Below, one piece after another: positions 10,659 to 22,135 of a stretch of DNA of 64,000 nt (position 1 is the first letter of the stretch; every line of letters starts with the position of its first letter). Position numbers and translations under genes: made by a program. The notes under the pieces were generated by a model. The model saw only the letters and a program-made list of their open reading frames with translations. It did no database searches and was not told the DNA's origin. The DNA is from Vitellaria paradoxa (taxonomy: Eukaryota; Streptophyta; Magnoliopsida; Ericales; Sapotaceae), in the NCBI GenBank assembly GCA_019916065.1, contig CM034241.1:11321223-11385222 (forward strand). The letters are read 5' to 3'.

Positions 10659-12493
10659 TGTCACGCCCCGGGTTTCACAACCTGAGTACGCGAACAAATA
10701 ATACATGTTACGCTGTCCAATAACTTTCCATGTCCCACATCAGAGCTATACACACTCACTATGGAGCAAAGAAAATAAAATAAATAAAACTAAACTTTAA
10801 ATTTAAATAAATGCCTTTGTCAAAACTAAATCTCCAAAACTAATCCAAACAATCTCTCAAAGCTAGAAAAAATAATAATAACCTCACAAATAGAGACTTA
10901 TTACAATTCACTAAAAACAATTCTCTAAAGAAAATTCTAATGTAATTAAGTAAAAACAAATAAATAAATTCCTAATTTCCATGGTGAATAGGTCCTGCGC
11001 GTGACTCAAATTCATTACCTGCATCGCAAGCTGTAAGGGGTTTAGCACTAATACCACGTGTGCTCGGAACCCTAATAATAATAATAATATAAATGCAATA
11101 TATTCTAGCATGCTACTAAGTGAAACAATTATGCACAAGTAGCAATTTCAACCAAGAACTTCAATTTATTTATTTATCTCTTTTCGTTACCATTAATGGT
11201 GTTTTAGCACCAACTATCACATCAAAGAAAATTAATTTGATTTCAAGGTACTGCTTAGTTGTCTCGTAAAAACAAGACCCAACCAATATACATTATTCCT
11301 TGATGTCTGCTTGGTTGTCCCGTAAAAACAGGACCCAATCAATATACACCATCTTTCGGTGTCTGCTTCCTAAGCTAAAGCCTTAGGAATATATTATGCC
11401 ATCCTTAGGCATCTGTATCGTTCGTAGGTTACTAGCTTACTGGACTCGATTACTACCCCCACGTGGGTTTCGAGACTCTCAACCATTGGGTACGTATACC
11501 CGATATTTTCAGTACCCCTCAATCCAAATAACACAAAATTTAATTTTTTTTCCACATTAAATAATTTTTTTCTTAATTCCTAAGGTTTTAAAAAGATTAT
11601 AAATAATATATTTATTCATACGAGTACACTGCCAATCACATCTTTACTTTAAAAATCAATACCACTGCAATCAAAAATTTAATATGGCAATACTTGTACC
11701 GCCCACTATATATATATATATATATTAAAATTTTGTCTTCTAGCCGTGCAAATTTGGGAATGAACCCACTTTTTTTAACATATAAATAACAATCATAATT
11801 ACTGAAATAATCACAGTTTGGAAAGTTACCAAGTATATTTCTAATGCAAGTGTTTTTTTTTTTTTAAACAAATGAACATGTAAAGACAAAATTAAGAAAA
11901 AGACAAAAGACACATAAAGACGAAAATTAAATCCTTGCTGGGCACCAAACCTTACACGTTAGCATGTATGTATAGATATATGTATGTGTGTATATAAAAA
12001 TAACTTCCATTAAACGTCTCATACATCGAATTTCTCAACCAATCAAACCTCCAAAATCTACATATATATATATATATATATATACACAGACACATATAAG
12101 GCATTAGAGGTTTCGCCCCTTACCTTGATTAATCCGGCAATTGGAAGAAAACTCAAGCCACCGTCTCTTCTTCTTCTTCTTCTTCCCTCCGTCTCTCCTC
12201 CTCTCACTTAGGGTTTTATATTTTTTTCAAAATAATTACAGCTTTATATATTTATAAAAGAAAAATTTTAACCCTAACCAACTAATTAATTTCCTACTCC
12301 CCATAGGTTTAGGAAAATTACACCATTCTCCTAAAATAAAAAAAATCTTTTAAAAATAACCTAACAAAAAAAAAATTAATCTTTTTAAATATAATTAAAA
12401 ATAATAAAAATTTCAAATCATTAAATTTAAATAGCAAATTAAATTTATCAAATAAAAATATCCAAATTAAATAAGAAAAATCTGGTTATTACA
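10659..12493 (-). repeat. 3' LTR of element B
   Basis: Bounded by TGTCACGCC at the left and TTATTACA at the right; on the minus strand this reads TGTAATAACC...GGCGTGACA. The LTR start is preceded on the minus strand by a purine-rich tract (AAGGGGGTAGGA), the expected polypurine tract. Length is about 1835 bp, in the range of Tekay LTRs. It contains TA microsatellites near 11705-11726 and 12061-12084 and a CTT-type repeat near 12164-12186. The frame at 10911-11138 is only an LTR translation. Confidence 0.75.
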
Positions 12494-12505
12494 TCCTACC
12501 CCCTT
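12494..12505 (-). other. Polypurine tract of element B
   Basis: Minus strand AAGGGGGTAGGA lies directly upstream of the LTR start TGTAATAACC. It is the site where plus-strand DNA synthesis is primed in LTR retrotransposons. Position and composition fit; no other tract nearby does. Confidence 0.7.
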
Positions 12506-12571
12506 ACAAAAATTTTGTCCTCGAAATTTAGGAGGTAACAAAAGAACATTCAAGAAAACAACTCAGGGTAT

Positions 12572-13560
12572 CTAACCTGCATATCTGTCTTCTCGCTCCC
12601 AAGTTGACTCTTCAACACCATGGTGCTTCCATAACACTCTAACTAAAGTGATAGTCTTCCCTCGTAGCACTTGCTCCCGAGAATCCAAAATTTCAATTGG
12701 TTTCACCTCATATGTCACATCTGAGTCAACATCAAGCTCAGTCCAATCTAATACATGTGAAGGGTCCGGGTTATACTTTCTAAGCATAGACACGTGAAAC
12801 ACTTCATGTACTCCTGAAAGGTATGGTGGCAAAGCAAGACGATAAGCCACCTCTCCAACCCTAGCCAAAACTTCAAATGGCCTAATATATCTCGGGGACA
12901 ACTTCCCTCTGCGCCCAAAACGAAATTGACCCTTCCGTGGTGAAACCTTTAAGAACACATGGTCTTCTAGCTCAAACTCCAATGGTCTTCACCTCTTATC
13001 ATCATAGCTCTTTTGACGGCTCCTTGCTGTCTCCAGTCTTTGTCGAATTAGTTTGACCTTCTCAGTCATCTCTTGCACAAACTTAGGCCCAACAATTACA
13101 GTTTCTCCAACCTCAGCCCAACAGATAGGAGATCTACACGGTCTACCATACAAAGCTTCAAAATGAGCCATCCCAATACTTGACTGGTAGCTATTATTAT
13201 ACGTAAATTCAATCAAAGGAAGATGGTTCTCCCAGCTGTCATGAAAATCAAGCATACATGCCTTGAGCATATCCTCCAAGATCTGAATTGTACATTTTGA
13301 CTGTCCATCCGTCTGAGGATGAAAGGCAGTACTAAACAACAATTCTGTCCCCATGGCCACCTGGAGACTCTACCAAAACCGAGAAGCAAAATGTGGATCC
13401 CTATCTGAGACAATGGATACAGGAGCTCCATGAAGCCTCACAATTTCCTTGACATATAATTTAGCCAAGACATCTATAGAGTCGGTCAGTCGAATCGGCA
13501 AGAAGTGAGCCGACTTTGTCAACCTATCCACTATCACCCAAATAGTATCATGGCCCTTCA
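12572..13560 (-). pseudogene. Element B integrase core, C-terminus and chromodomain-like tail
   Basis: 12989-13360 carries the end of the integrase catalytic core (LLFSTAFHPQTDGQSK, then YNNSYQSSIGMAHFEALYGR). 12572-12982 carries the C-terminal domain (FRFGRRGKLSPRYIRPFEVL, VFHVSMLRKYNPDPSH) and the Tekay chromodomain-like tail (VLWKHHGVEESTWE). Stops separate the pieces near 12985 and 13365, and the core is also frame-shifted around 13370-13560. Confidence 0.85.
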
Positions 13561-13564
13561 GTGA

Positions 13565-14206
13565 TCATGGTAAGCTAGAAACAAAATCCATTGTAATGTT
13601 CTCCCACTTCCACTCTGACATTGGCAAAAGCTGCAAGAGACCCGCTGGTTTCTGATGCTCTGCCTTAACTTGCTGACAAGTAAGGCACCTACTCACAAAC
13701 TCTGCCACATTCTTCTTCATACCTGCCCAAAAGAACTGACGGCGCAGGTCGTGATACATCTTAGTACCTCCAGGATGTACTGCAAATTTAGAGTGATGGT
13801 ATTCCTTTAAAACTATATCTCGAGCAGAGATGGGTACGAAAAGTCTCCCCAAATACCTCAAACCGTTATCATCACCAATCACCCATTCTGGCATCTCATC
13901 AGGACTCGACAACTTAGCTCGAATTGCCTCACATTCAACATCAGTCCCTTGAGCTTCTATCACACGACTCAATAGAATTGGCTGAGTAGCCATGGCACAC
14001 AAAATAGTATGACCTTCATCTCCCTGCAACTCCAGATCAAACTCACTAAGGCTTCTCATCATTTCCCACTCTTGCACGAAAAGACCTGCTAAAGTACTCC
14101 GAGTCTTTCGACTAAGTGCGTCAGCAACTACATTTGCCTTATCAGGGTGATACTGAAGCTCAAAATCATAGTCCTCCATATACTCCATCCATCTCCTTTG
14201 CCTCAA
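13565..14206 (-). pseudogene. Element B RNase H end and integrase zinc domain
   Basis: A 213-codon open block. The N-terminal part is the end of RNase H and the linker ([18 protein letters not shown]). The C-terminal part is the HHCC zinc-binding domain of integrase (HPGGTKMYHDLRRQFFWAGM, CLTCQQVKAEHQKPAGLL) and the beginning of the core (MDFVSSLP). It is contiguous with the reverse transcriptase block to the right apart from a stop near 14215. Confidence 0.85.
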
Positions 14207-14218
14207 ATTCAGATCCTT

Positions 14219-15501
14219 CTAAGTGAAAAGATACTTTAAACTCTTGTGGTCAGAAAATACCTCAAACTTTTCACCATACAAATAGTGTCTCCAGCTTTTT
14301 AGAGCAAAGATAATTGCTGCCAACTCCAAATCATGTATTGGGTAGTTACGCTCGTGAGTTTTCAATTGCCTAGACCCATAAGCTACTACTCTGTCACCCT
14401 GCATCAGCATACAGTCTAAACCTTCCTTGGATGCGTCACAATAAACTAAATAACCCAATCCTCTCTCAGGAATCACAAGTACTGGTGCAGTAGTTAGCCT
14501 CTTCTTTAACTCCTGAAAAGACTGTTCACACTTCTCATCCCAAATAAACTTGACCCCTTTTCGAGTCAGCCTAGTCATCAGCCTGGCTAACCTCGAGAAA
14601 TCACGGACAAATCTTCGGTAATACCCTGCCAAACCCAGAAAACTCCGAATCTCAAAAACTGTCTTCGGTCTTTGCCAATCCATAACTACCTCAACCTTAG
14701 ATGGATCAACTGCAACTCCCTCTTCAGAAACAACATGCCCCAGAAATTTCACTTCTTTGAGCCAGAACTCACACTTGCTCAATTTAGCATAGAGCTGGTG
14801 ATCTCTTAGGGTCTGAAGTACAACTCTTAAATGCTCTTCATGTTCCCCTTCTGACCGAGAATAAACTAGAATGTCATCAATAAACACGACAACAAACTTG
14901 TCTAAATATCTGCTGAACACCCGGTTCATCAAGTCAATGAACACGACAGGAGCATTAGTCAGCCCAAATGGCATCACCAAGAACTCGTAGTGCCCATATC
15001 GAGTCCTGAATGCCGTCTTAGAAATGTCCTCCTGCTTCACCCTCAACTGGTGGTAACCAGATCTCAAATCAATCTTTGAGAAAATGACCGAACCCGTCAG
15101 TTGGTCGAACAGATCGTCAATCCTCGGTAGAGGATACCGATTCTTGATCGTGACTCGATTCAACCTTCGGTAATCTATACACATCCTGAGAGTCCATCCT
15201 TTTTAGCTGCAAATAACGCTGGTGCACCCCAAGGTGAAGTGCTAGGGCGGATAAATCCCTTAGAGCTCAACTCCTTTATCTGGGATCTTAACTCCACCAA
15301 CTCTGCAGGTGCCAATCTATACGGGGCTATAGAAATTGGTTCTGTGCCAGGAATCAGATCAATCCCAAATTCAACCTCCCATTTAGGTGGTAATCCAGCT
15401 ACTTCTGAAAACACTTTTGAAAATTTACAAACAACTCGTGGTAACTCAATTTTGTCACCACCCTTGTCTTCCAAAGCCATACAAGCAAACAAACTGCACA
15501 A
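14219..15501 (-). pseudogene. Element B reverse transcriptase and RNase H
   Basis: The best preserved part of element B. 15175-15501 encodes the N-terminal part ([28 protein letters not shown]). 14219-15184 is a 321-codon frame with [36 protein letters not shown], the catalytic [19 protein letters not shown] and [12 protein letters not shown], then RNase H ([30 protein letters not shown]). The two frames overlap by ten bases in different phase, so one frameshift separates them. Confidence 0.9.
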
Positions 15502-15570
15502 GTCTACTCGTCTCTACCCATTGAGGGAAGGCAAGAGTTGAGGACTACAATGATCACCAGAAAATCGTAT

Positions 15571-15972
15571 CTAATCTCCCTCTGTAGTAAATAAGGTCAC
15601 TCGACTCTTAGCACAATCTATCATCGCCCGAAAAACTGACAGCCAGTTCATGCCAATAATCACATCAAAGCTTCCCATGTCTATTACAATCAGGTCAAAA
15701 ACTGACAAGTGCTCCTGTCTCGAAGTCTCATCCCTGATAGTGATCTCACAATTCTTACAGACCCGATTCAACACAGAATGACCCCCTATCGGTGTTTCAA
15801 TATGCAATGGTGGAACTAACTCGTCCATAGATAAATTCAATGTAGACGTAAATGATGCAGCAATAAACGAATGAGATGCTCCTGTGTCTACAAGAACTGT
15901 GGACTTAGTTGCATAAATGAGAAAGGTACCTCTCATCACTATAGGCTCTGCACGTCCATCATTCTGGGCCAC
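15571..15972 (-). pseudogene. Element B aspartic protease
   Basis: A 133-codon block with the protease active-site motif VLVDTGASHSFIAASF and the flap/second block SFDVIIGMNWLS. In gypsy elements this domain cuts the Gag-Pol polyprotein. It lies between the gag zinc knuckles and reverse transcriptase, as expected. A stop near 15570 separates it from reverse transcriptase. Confidence 0.85.
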
Positions 15973-16179
15973 AGTGAAAACTCATCCCTGAACTGGTGTC
16001 GTTTGTGGTCTACCCCCCTTTTGTCCTTGCTGGGATCCATCCTGAACTCCTTAATGCTGCTGAACACCACTTGGAACACCCATCTGATACTGCAGCGCCC
16101 CACCTTGAGTACCCCTCTGAAAACGAGTTTGCATTGATTATGACCCTGCTGGCCTACTACTCTGTACTGACTGAGCTGG

Positions 16180-17379
16180 CTATGGAGGTCTCATAATACT
16201 TCCATTACCTTGCCTCTGTGGACAACGTCTCTGCACATGACCTGGTAGGCCACACGTGTAACAAGTCTTTACCTCGGCCCTATTTTCAGATCCACCCGAC
16301 ACACCTTTGTAAGGACAATTAAACTGACGATGCCCAGGCTGTCTGCAATTATGACAAACAATAGGACTCTGTGCAGAAACTCCAGTTGCCGCTGACTTAC
16401 TTAGAACCATACTCCCCTGCTGAAATTGCTGAGACTGTGCCCCATGTAAATTCTCTCTCTACCTTTTGGTGGGTCTGCTCTCTTGGTGCTGAGTCCTTCC
16501 TTGCCTGGCTTCATTCTGTGCCCTGGTATCTGCCAAGTTCTTCTCCACTGCCATTGCTCGATCAACTAAGGTCTCATATTCATTAAGCCCTAAAGGTACT
16601 ATCCGATCTCTGACAGCAGGCCTCAATCTCTTCTCAAACCGTCTACACTTGGTGCATTCAGTGGACACCAACTCCTTAGCATATTTGGCCAATTAGGTAA
16701 ATTTACGCCCATACTCCAGCGCAGTCATTGGCCTTTGAGTTAAATTCAAAAACTCGTCACGCTTAGCATCTCTAAGAGATTGTAGGAAGAAGTAGTCTCT
16801 GAAACGCTCCTTAAAATCATCCCAAGTAAGTGCAGACGCCCCACGAGACCCCTTCACAGTACTCCACCAATCCGCTGCAGCACCCTCGAACTGAAAAGCA
16901 GCAAGCAAGACTCTGGTCTTATCCTCATTTAACCACATCACTTCAAATGTTTTCTCATTCTCGTGCAAAAACTTCTCAACCTCTTTAGTGTCTGTTGTGC
17001 CAGAGTAAGTAAGAGGTTTCATTCTTCTAAACTTCTCATACGGAGCTGTAGGCTGACTCGCTTGCATTCCTCCAGCCAACATTGTAGCCATTTGTTGCAT
17101 CCACATCTGTGGGTCCACCATTCCTGGCTGCGGCACACTTGGTGCTTCGGATTGCACCTCTGCCACGTGAGGCACCCTTAATGGAACCTCAGCTCCAACC
17201 CCAGCATATGACCCTTACTCTTGTGACACTCCCGCAGCAACGGGAACATCATCAACTGGAACTTCATGACCCTGCCCAGCCTGAATCCCTTGACCTTAGC
17301 CTCGGCCTCGGCCTCTACCATGACCACGACTTTGGCCCCTACCTCTACCTCTAGCACCTAGAGCTACACGTGGCGGCAT
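16180..17379 (-). pseudogene. Element B gag
   Basis: The likely original start is the ATG at 17379, followed by an RG-rich N-terminus (with two in-frame stops near 17297 and 17215). The capsid region is in 16693-17175 (AAADWWSTVKG, ALTWDDFKERFRDYFF) and 16459-16692 (CRRFEKRLRPAVRDRIVPL). Two zinc knuckles of the CX2CX4HX4C type follow in 16180-16410: CHNCRQPGHRQFNC and CYTCGLPGHVQRRC. 17175 is in phase with 17379, so the pieces are one gene broken by point stops. Confidence 0.85.
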
Positions 17380-17543
17380 TTCTCTAAAAATTCACAAAAA
17401 TATATACTAAGGTTAACACCTCCTGAACAATCTAAGTCCAACAAAATATCAATTTCACATATCACAATTGAATAGAATATTGTGTAAACACATAACACCT
17501 AGAAAAATGAAAGGCCCACGGTCCCTAGGTATTTTAAACCTAG

Positions 17544-17555
17544 GCTCTGATACCA
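17544..17555 (-). other. Primer binding site of element B (initiator tRNA-Met type)
   Basis: Minus strand TGGTATCAGAGC is the classic plant LTR retrotransposon primer site complementary to the 3' end of initiator tRNA-Met. It sits two bases from the Cassandra-type LTR to its right and upstream of the element B gag leader. Both Cassandra and Tekay elements use this site, so it cannot alone say to which family the junction belongs. Confidence 0.85.
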
Positions 17556-17557
17556 TT

Positions 17558-17864
17558 TATAACGACCCGCATCCATATAGTATAATATTATCTGCTTTGG
17601 GCTTGGTAAGCTACTTCCCAGGAGGTCACCCATCCTAGTACTACTCCCACTGGAGCACGCTTAACCTTGGAGTTCCCATTGAACCCAGTGCCCTCACGGC
17701 TTTAAAACGCGTTGTACTAGATTGATATTGAATATTACATATATGCCACTTCCTTCCACGACCCAGGCGATGTGGGATGGGAGGCATTGCTTCTCTGCTT
17801 CACCCCCCGCTTCACTCTCCCGCAGGCAGAGTCCCTCACGGGCAGGTCCCTCACAGTCCCTCAC
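17558..17864 (-). mobile_element. Cassandra-type LTR with 5S rRNA-like segment, copy 2 (truncated)
   Basis: Closely similar to 2840-3160 in the same orientation, beginning (plus strand) TATAACGACCCGC, where the first copy has TGTAACGACCCGC. It stops at 17864 inside the CCCTCAC repeats, so the other half of the LTR is missing. On the minus strand the LTR ends directly in front of the primer site at 17544-17555, which is the correct geometry for a 5' LTR. Confidence 0.75.
17613..17692 (-). ncRNA. 5S rRNA-like segment in Cassandra-type LTR copy 2
   Basis: The minus strand has AAGCGTGCTCCAGTGGGAGT, then AGTACTAGGATGGGTGACCT and CTCCTGGGAAGT. The second half matches plant 5S rRNA box C and flanks without the changes seen in the copy at 2895. 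It may retain polymerase III factor binding, but no evidence of transcription can be read from sequence. Confidence 0.7.
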
Positions 17865-18310
17865 GTAGTGCCTATCTTTGTGATAATAATATTGGTGATT
17901 ATATTAAATCATTAATTTATTGTGAATTATTATTTCATTTTGAATTGAGATAAAATACTTAAAGTGTATCGTATGTGACTGAATAATCCCATTAAGGATT
18001 CATCACCCGGGAATATTACCGGTTGTTGTTAAAATGTCTGATTGACACACAAGGTACCCTTGAAATGTCAAGGGGTGAAAATAAATTAAGGCACTTGGTG
18101 CTAAAGTTATTTTTGGTAATGGGATGATAGGTGGGTAGAAATGGCCTTTTAGATGGAGATGGGAACATATGCATTTTAGTTGGGAGATGCTCTCTTCTAA
18201 CCTAACTAGTTAGGTAGTTGGTCACGACGGTTAGGTTTCTGGTGGGTGACACCGTCGGAATGCATTGGATGCTAAGCCCGTAAAGTCACTGGAATGGATT
18301 GATGAATATT

Positions 18311-18351
<41 letters not shown>

Positions 18352-19099
18352 CATGTATTGCTACGGGGTTTGATCCCGAGACCTTGAAGATCTGAATCTG
18401 AGATCCCCACCACTGCGACACAGATTTCATTGTGGTACACACATTAACATTAAACTATTTTACGTGTAAGTAAAATAGTAGTTACGGTGACGGTTTTATC
18501 GAACCGTTGTAAGTATAATTTACATTATTCAGTTGGGATCTATTGAATTAATTGTTGTATGAACAGTATGCCACCTAATCACATTCACTATATTGAGTCA
18601 CCTAATACAGTGTAGTATTACAACCACTGCATATAGGCACTTAGGAGATTCTGATTTCTGGGCTTTAGTAGCTCACCCCTTGTGGGAATTTTTTTTCAGG
18701 ATATTAAGCACATAGATACTGAAGATGAGCTAGAAAGAGATTAATTTCTCTTAAATATTCCACCAAAGGAGTTATCTATTTTTTTTTTTTTTGGCGCAGC
18801 ACTGGAAGACTTTATTTATTATTGTGGTCTGTACTAATAATTGTTAGATGATTATAATTATTAAGTTTAGATCTAGTTTGCTTTTATTTGGTATTTAATG
18901 TTAATCGCGTGGTTGGGACGCTTAGATGGCTCTGTAATACTATTTTCTATCGTTATTTTGTGTCTCGTAGTTGAATCCCATCAAATGATTCAGTCTAATA
19001 ACTTATAAATATTGTTTGGGATAAATAAGGGATTTTTAAATACCTTAAATTTTTATTGCGGGTTAACCCCAGTTTGGAGGAAAATTTTGGGGTGTGACA
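17865..19099 (+). repeat. Plus-strand gypsy LTR remnant
   Basis: Ends TTTTGGGGTGTGACA at 19099 like a Tekay-type LTR. Near 18670 it has the phrase GTAGCTCACCCCTTGTGGGA before TTTTTTTTCAGG, a layout common near the transcription start of Tekay LTRs. The 5' end is lost at the Cassandra junction. It contains a long TA microsatellite (18316-18347) and a tRNA-like phrase near 18365-18380. No coding sequence. A second LTR-like end (GGAGCGTGACA) occurs at 19172-19184. Confidence 0.5.
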
Positions 19100-19920
19100 G
19101 CGTGTTATTATCATCTTATTTTTTATACCTAACAAATAATCCCAAGTCACCCCTAAGCATTTAGGTGACGAAAATCCGGAGCGTGACAGTGATTAAAAAT
19201 AAATCTTAGACATACTCGCTCCAATACCAATTAAAAATTTGTGCAAGTGATCCGAACAATGTCAAATATAATAATCAAGAAATCAATTAATTAGTCACGA
19301 GTAGAAAAGTAAGGCAATGTACAAGGATTTAACATGAAATTTTCTAAAAACAATAAGAAAGATTCTAGGGCCTTAGAATAAATGACTAAAACTCATCTAC
19401 TATATAACTTTGGTTTAGAAATCTGGTTTGTGATAGTTACACAACCGAGTCCATATTCTATTCGAACAAACACGTTGCTATTTACCCATGCAACTCTCTA
19501 ACTCCAGGAGGATGAACTATCATGAACCGAGCCACTAGTTCACGAACATTAGTGTTCAACGAAGATTCTATTGATGTTGTTAGGTGTTTAAGAGAAATCT
19601 TTGTAATAACTATAATCTTTTTAGATTACTTATCATTATTTTATTTGGGGTTGTGGTGTGATTAATTATGCTTTGGTTAATTTAAAGTTGCATGGGGTAT
19701 ATTTTTAATAATATAAAATGAATTATATTTTCAAAATCCTGAAAATTGTTGGGTGTTGGAAACTCGTTCGAACACATGCTTTGATAGCTCGTGGCCTAGA
19801 AGCGTTTGAACCCTCGTCTACACAGTGGGGTTTGTAGACGTGGATTCAGACGATTGTTTGGTTTTCGAGTTCCCTGGGACCTACTAAGCGATTGAGCTTG
19901 GGTACATACCATGTACATTT
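19100..19920. other. Intergenic stretch, no gene seen
   Basis: No open frame or recognisable protein motif on either strand. Composition is less AT-skewed than its neighbours. It may be old retroelement sequence, but I cannot assign it. Confidence 0.4.
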
Positions 19921-20208
19921 ATGGAGAGTGAGTGAGCTCCGCATGGCTTGGTTTGATTCTCCCAAGTTGTCTCAGCCTTACATTGCCACTTGACCGATCG
20001 TGGTATATCACTCACATCATATACCTCCTATATAATAAATGGTAATGTGCCTTTTGATTTCAACTGGAGAGTTAAGTTAGCTCCGCATGGCTTGGTTTGA
20101 TTCTTCCACGGTGTCTCAACTTTCCATTGCCACTTGACCGATCATTATATATCACTTGCATCATATACACCCTATATAATAAATGGGAATGTGCCTTTTG
20201 ATTTCAAC
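19921..20208 (+). repeat. Tandem duplication, two 144-bp units, containing a Helitron 5' end
   Basis: Units 19921-20064 and 20065-20208 share the phrases CTCCGCATGGCTTGGTTTGA, CATTGCCACTTGACCGATC, CTATATAATAAATGG and AATGTGCCTTTTGATTTCAA at a constant 144-base offset. The second half of each unit is the 5' terminus of the Helitron at 20161; the first half is flanking DNA. Confidence 0.85.
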
Positions 20209-21849
20209 ATTCCTTTTTGGACCTTTTGTTCCGATTATGCCCTCCTGTTTTTGTTATTGTTATCGTTTTACCCTTTTGTCCCCTTTTGTTTTTTTTTTTT
20301 TCTTAAAGGCATTTTTGACACACTCTTTTTTTTTTTTTCTTTTTTTTTTTTCCCGAATTTGACATTCTTCTGATTTAAAGTTTATTACCCGTTTTGCTTT
20401 TCTGTGTGTTTTTCTTTTTAGTTTTTTTTAAAGCTATGTTTTTTTTATTTTTAGTTTTTTTTTGAAGTTACGATTTTTTTATTTTTATTATATCTTTTAT
20501 ATATCTACTGTATATAATAAGCTGTAATGTATTTTTAACATAAATATTTTACCAATTTTTTATTTTGCTCTTATTTTATATATATTTTGTCATTCAAGTC
20601 TTGCTACTTTTTTTTTAATAAGTTGCAATGCATTTTTAATTTTTTTACCAATATTTTTATTTTTATCCTTATTTATATTCTTTTTGGCCTTCAAGTGCTG
20701 CTACTTTTTTTTTTAAGAGTTTTGATTTTTTTTGGATAAACTCAAATATTAATTATTAGTTGTTTTTTGTCTTTTCTATTATATTATTTCACATTTTATT
20801 CAATTTTTTTCTTCCCCTCCTATTTTTGTATATCTTTCTCCATTAAAAAAAAGAAAAAAAGAAAAGAAAGGGATAAAGATTTAAAATTTCTTTTTCTTTT
20901 TTTTTTTAAGACTGTGTATGGATCAAGAATTTATTCCAAAAAAAAAAGATAAGAATTCAAATTTTCTTATTTTGTTTAGGTTATGATATAAAACGTGAGA
21001 AAGAATTAATAAAATATAAAGAATTAAATTAAAAATTATAGTATATTAATTAATACCTTTTGTTTTATTTATTTTTTAAATCCATTCAGGTAAAAGTATA
21101 TAGTTATAATTTTTTAATTTTTAGTTTTTCCTATATTTTTCTTTTTTTTTTAGCACCAAATTCTAACTCCAAACCCACATTTTTATTTAGTGTTTTAGAT
21201 TTTTTTAGTAGCTCAATTTTTTTGTTAATTATTTTTTATTTTTCTTTTTATTATTTTATTTCATATTATTCATTTTTTCTTTCTCATCAATATATCTCTT
21301 TCTATAAAAGAAATGTGAAAGGAAATAAAATTCATTCTTTTGTTTGGATTATACTGGAAAATTAAAAGAAAAATGAATGAAAGTTAGGAAATTAAAAAAC
21401 TAATATATTATTATTTTTTTATTTTATTATAGTTTTTAATCTAGCCAAACAAGGATAAATTTTTTATAATTATTTTCTCTATACCTTTTTATTGTTTTAT
21501 TTAATGTTTATCAATTTTTATTCTTTTGCGTCCCCTTAGTTAAACTATGTTTGACTCAATAATTTCCTGTGGGAAAAGAACGAGTATAACTTTAAAGTTC
21601 ATCTCTTTTTAGATTGTAACAGAAAATTTAAGAAGTTAATTAATTAAATTAAAAGGTTAATGCATTGATGGATAATTTATTTTTTATATTTTTAAATTCA
21701 TTCAAATAAAAGTATATATTTAAAATTTTTATTTGTTTTCTTATTTATTTTCTCCTTTCTCGCTAATTTTTCCCCAAATACAACTTTAATAAATTCATAC
21801 ATAATTTTTTGGGTATCAACCTGTGCTTTGCACGGGTATTGTTCACTAG
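20161..21849 (+). mobile_element. Non-autonomous Helitron
   Basis: The 3' end has a 7-bp hairpin (CCTGTGC-TTT-GCACGGG, 21820-21836, one G-T pair) followed ten bases later by CTAG (21846-21849) and then T. This is the Helitron 3' signature. The 5' end is TC at 20161, preceded by A, followed by CTATATAATAAATGGGAATG, typical of plant Helitrons. Insertion between A and T fits the family rule. The 1689-bp interior is T-rich and has no Rep or helicase coding sequence, so movement would depend on an autonomous partner. An alternative 5' end is the duplicated TC at 20017. Confidence 0.8.
21820..21836 (+). other. Helitron 3' terminal hairpin
   Basis: CCTGTGC and GCACGGG pair around a TTT loop just upstream of the CTAG terminus. 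In Helitrons this hairpin marks the end of rolling-circle transposition. Confidence 0.85.
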
Positions 21850-22135
21850 TGTATGAATATGAGCATTCGTTTGTCATTTGGAAAATTATGCTTTGGTGGT
21901 TTTGAATACAAGGGGACGAGCTAACTGAGTGTTGTCACTATTACCTTGGAAGTGTATCGAATTAGTTGGGGGCTATTCATTATTGAATTTACAAGGGATG
22001 AGGCTTACGATGTGAATTTTCTTGATTTCAAAATTTTTGACTTTCAATTTCTTTCATTTAGATCTTCTAACAGAGGTAGGGGTTTCAGATTTTTATAGTT
22101 GGTCCTATTTATGTTGAAAACTTAAACATGTTAGG

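Larger units (their letters stand above)
10659..17555 (-). mobile_element. Element B: Tekay-type Ty3/gypsy chromovirus inserted into LTR A
   Basis: Minus-strand element with 3' LTR, polypurine tract (12494-12505), chromodomain/integrase, RNase H, reverse transcriptase, protease, gag, leader and a tRNA-Met-type primer site (17544-17555), all in the expected order. The coding region is broken by fewer stops than element A, consistent with a younger insertion. The gypsy 5' LTR is missing: the primer site abuts a Cassandra-type LTR instead. The left flank (AATTG at 10654-10658) therefore has no matching right-hand target duplication. Confidence 0.85.

Noticed and set aside
20767..21365. Plus-strand Phe/Ser-rich frames
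   Set aside because: T-rich Helitron interior; no helicase or Rep motif in any frame.
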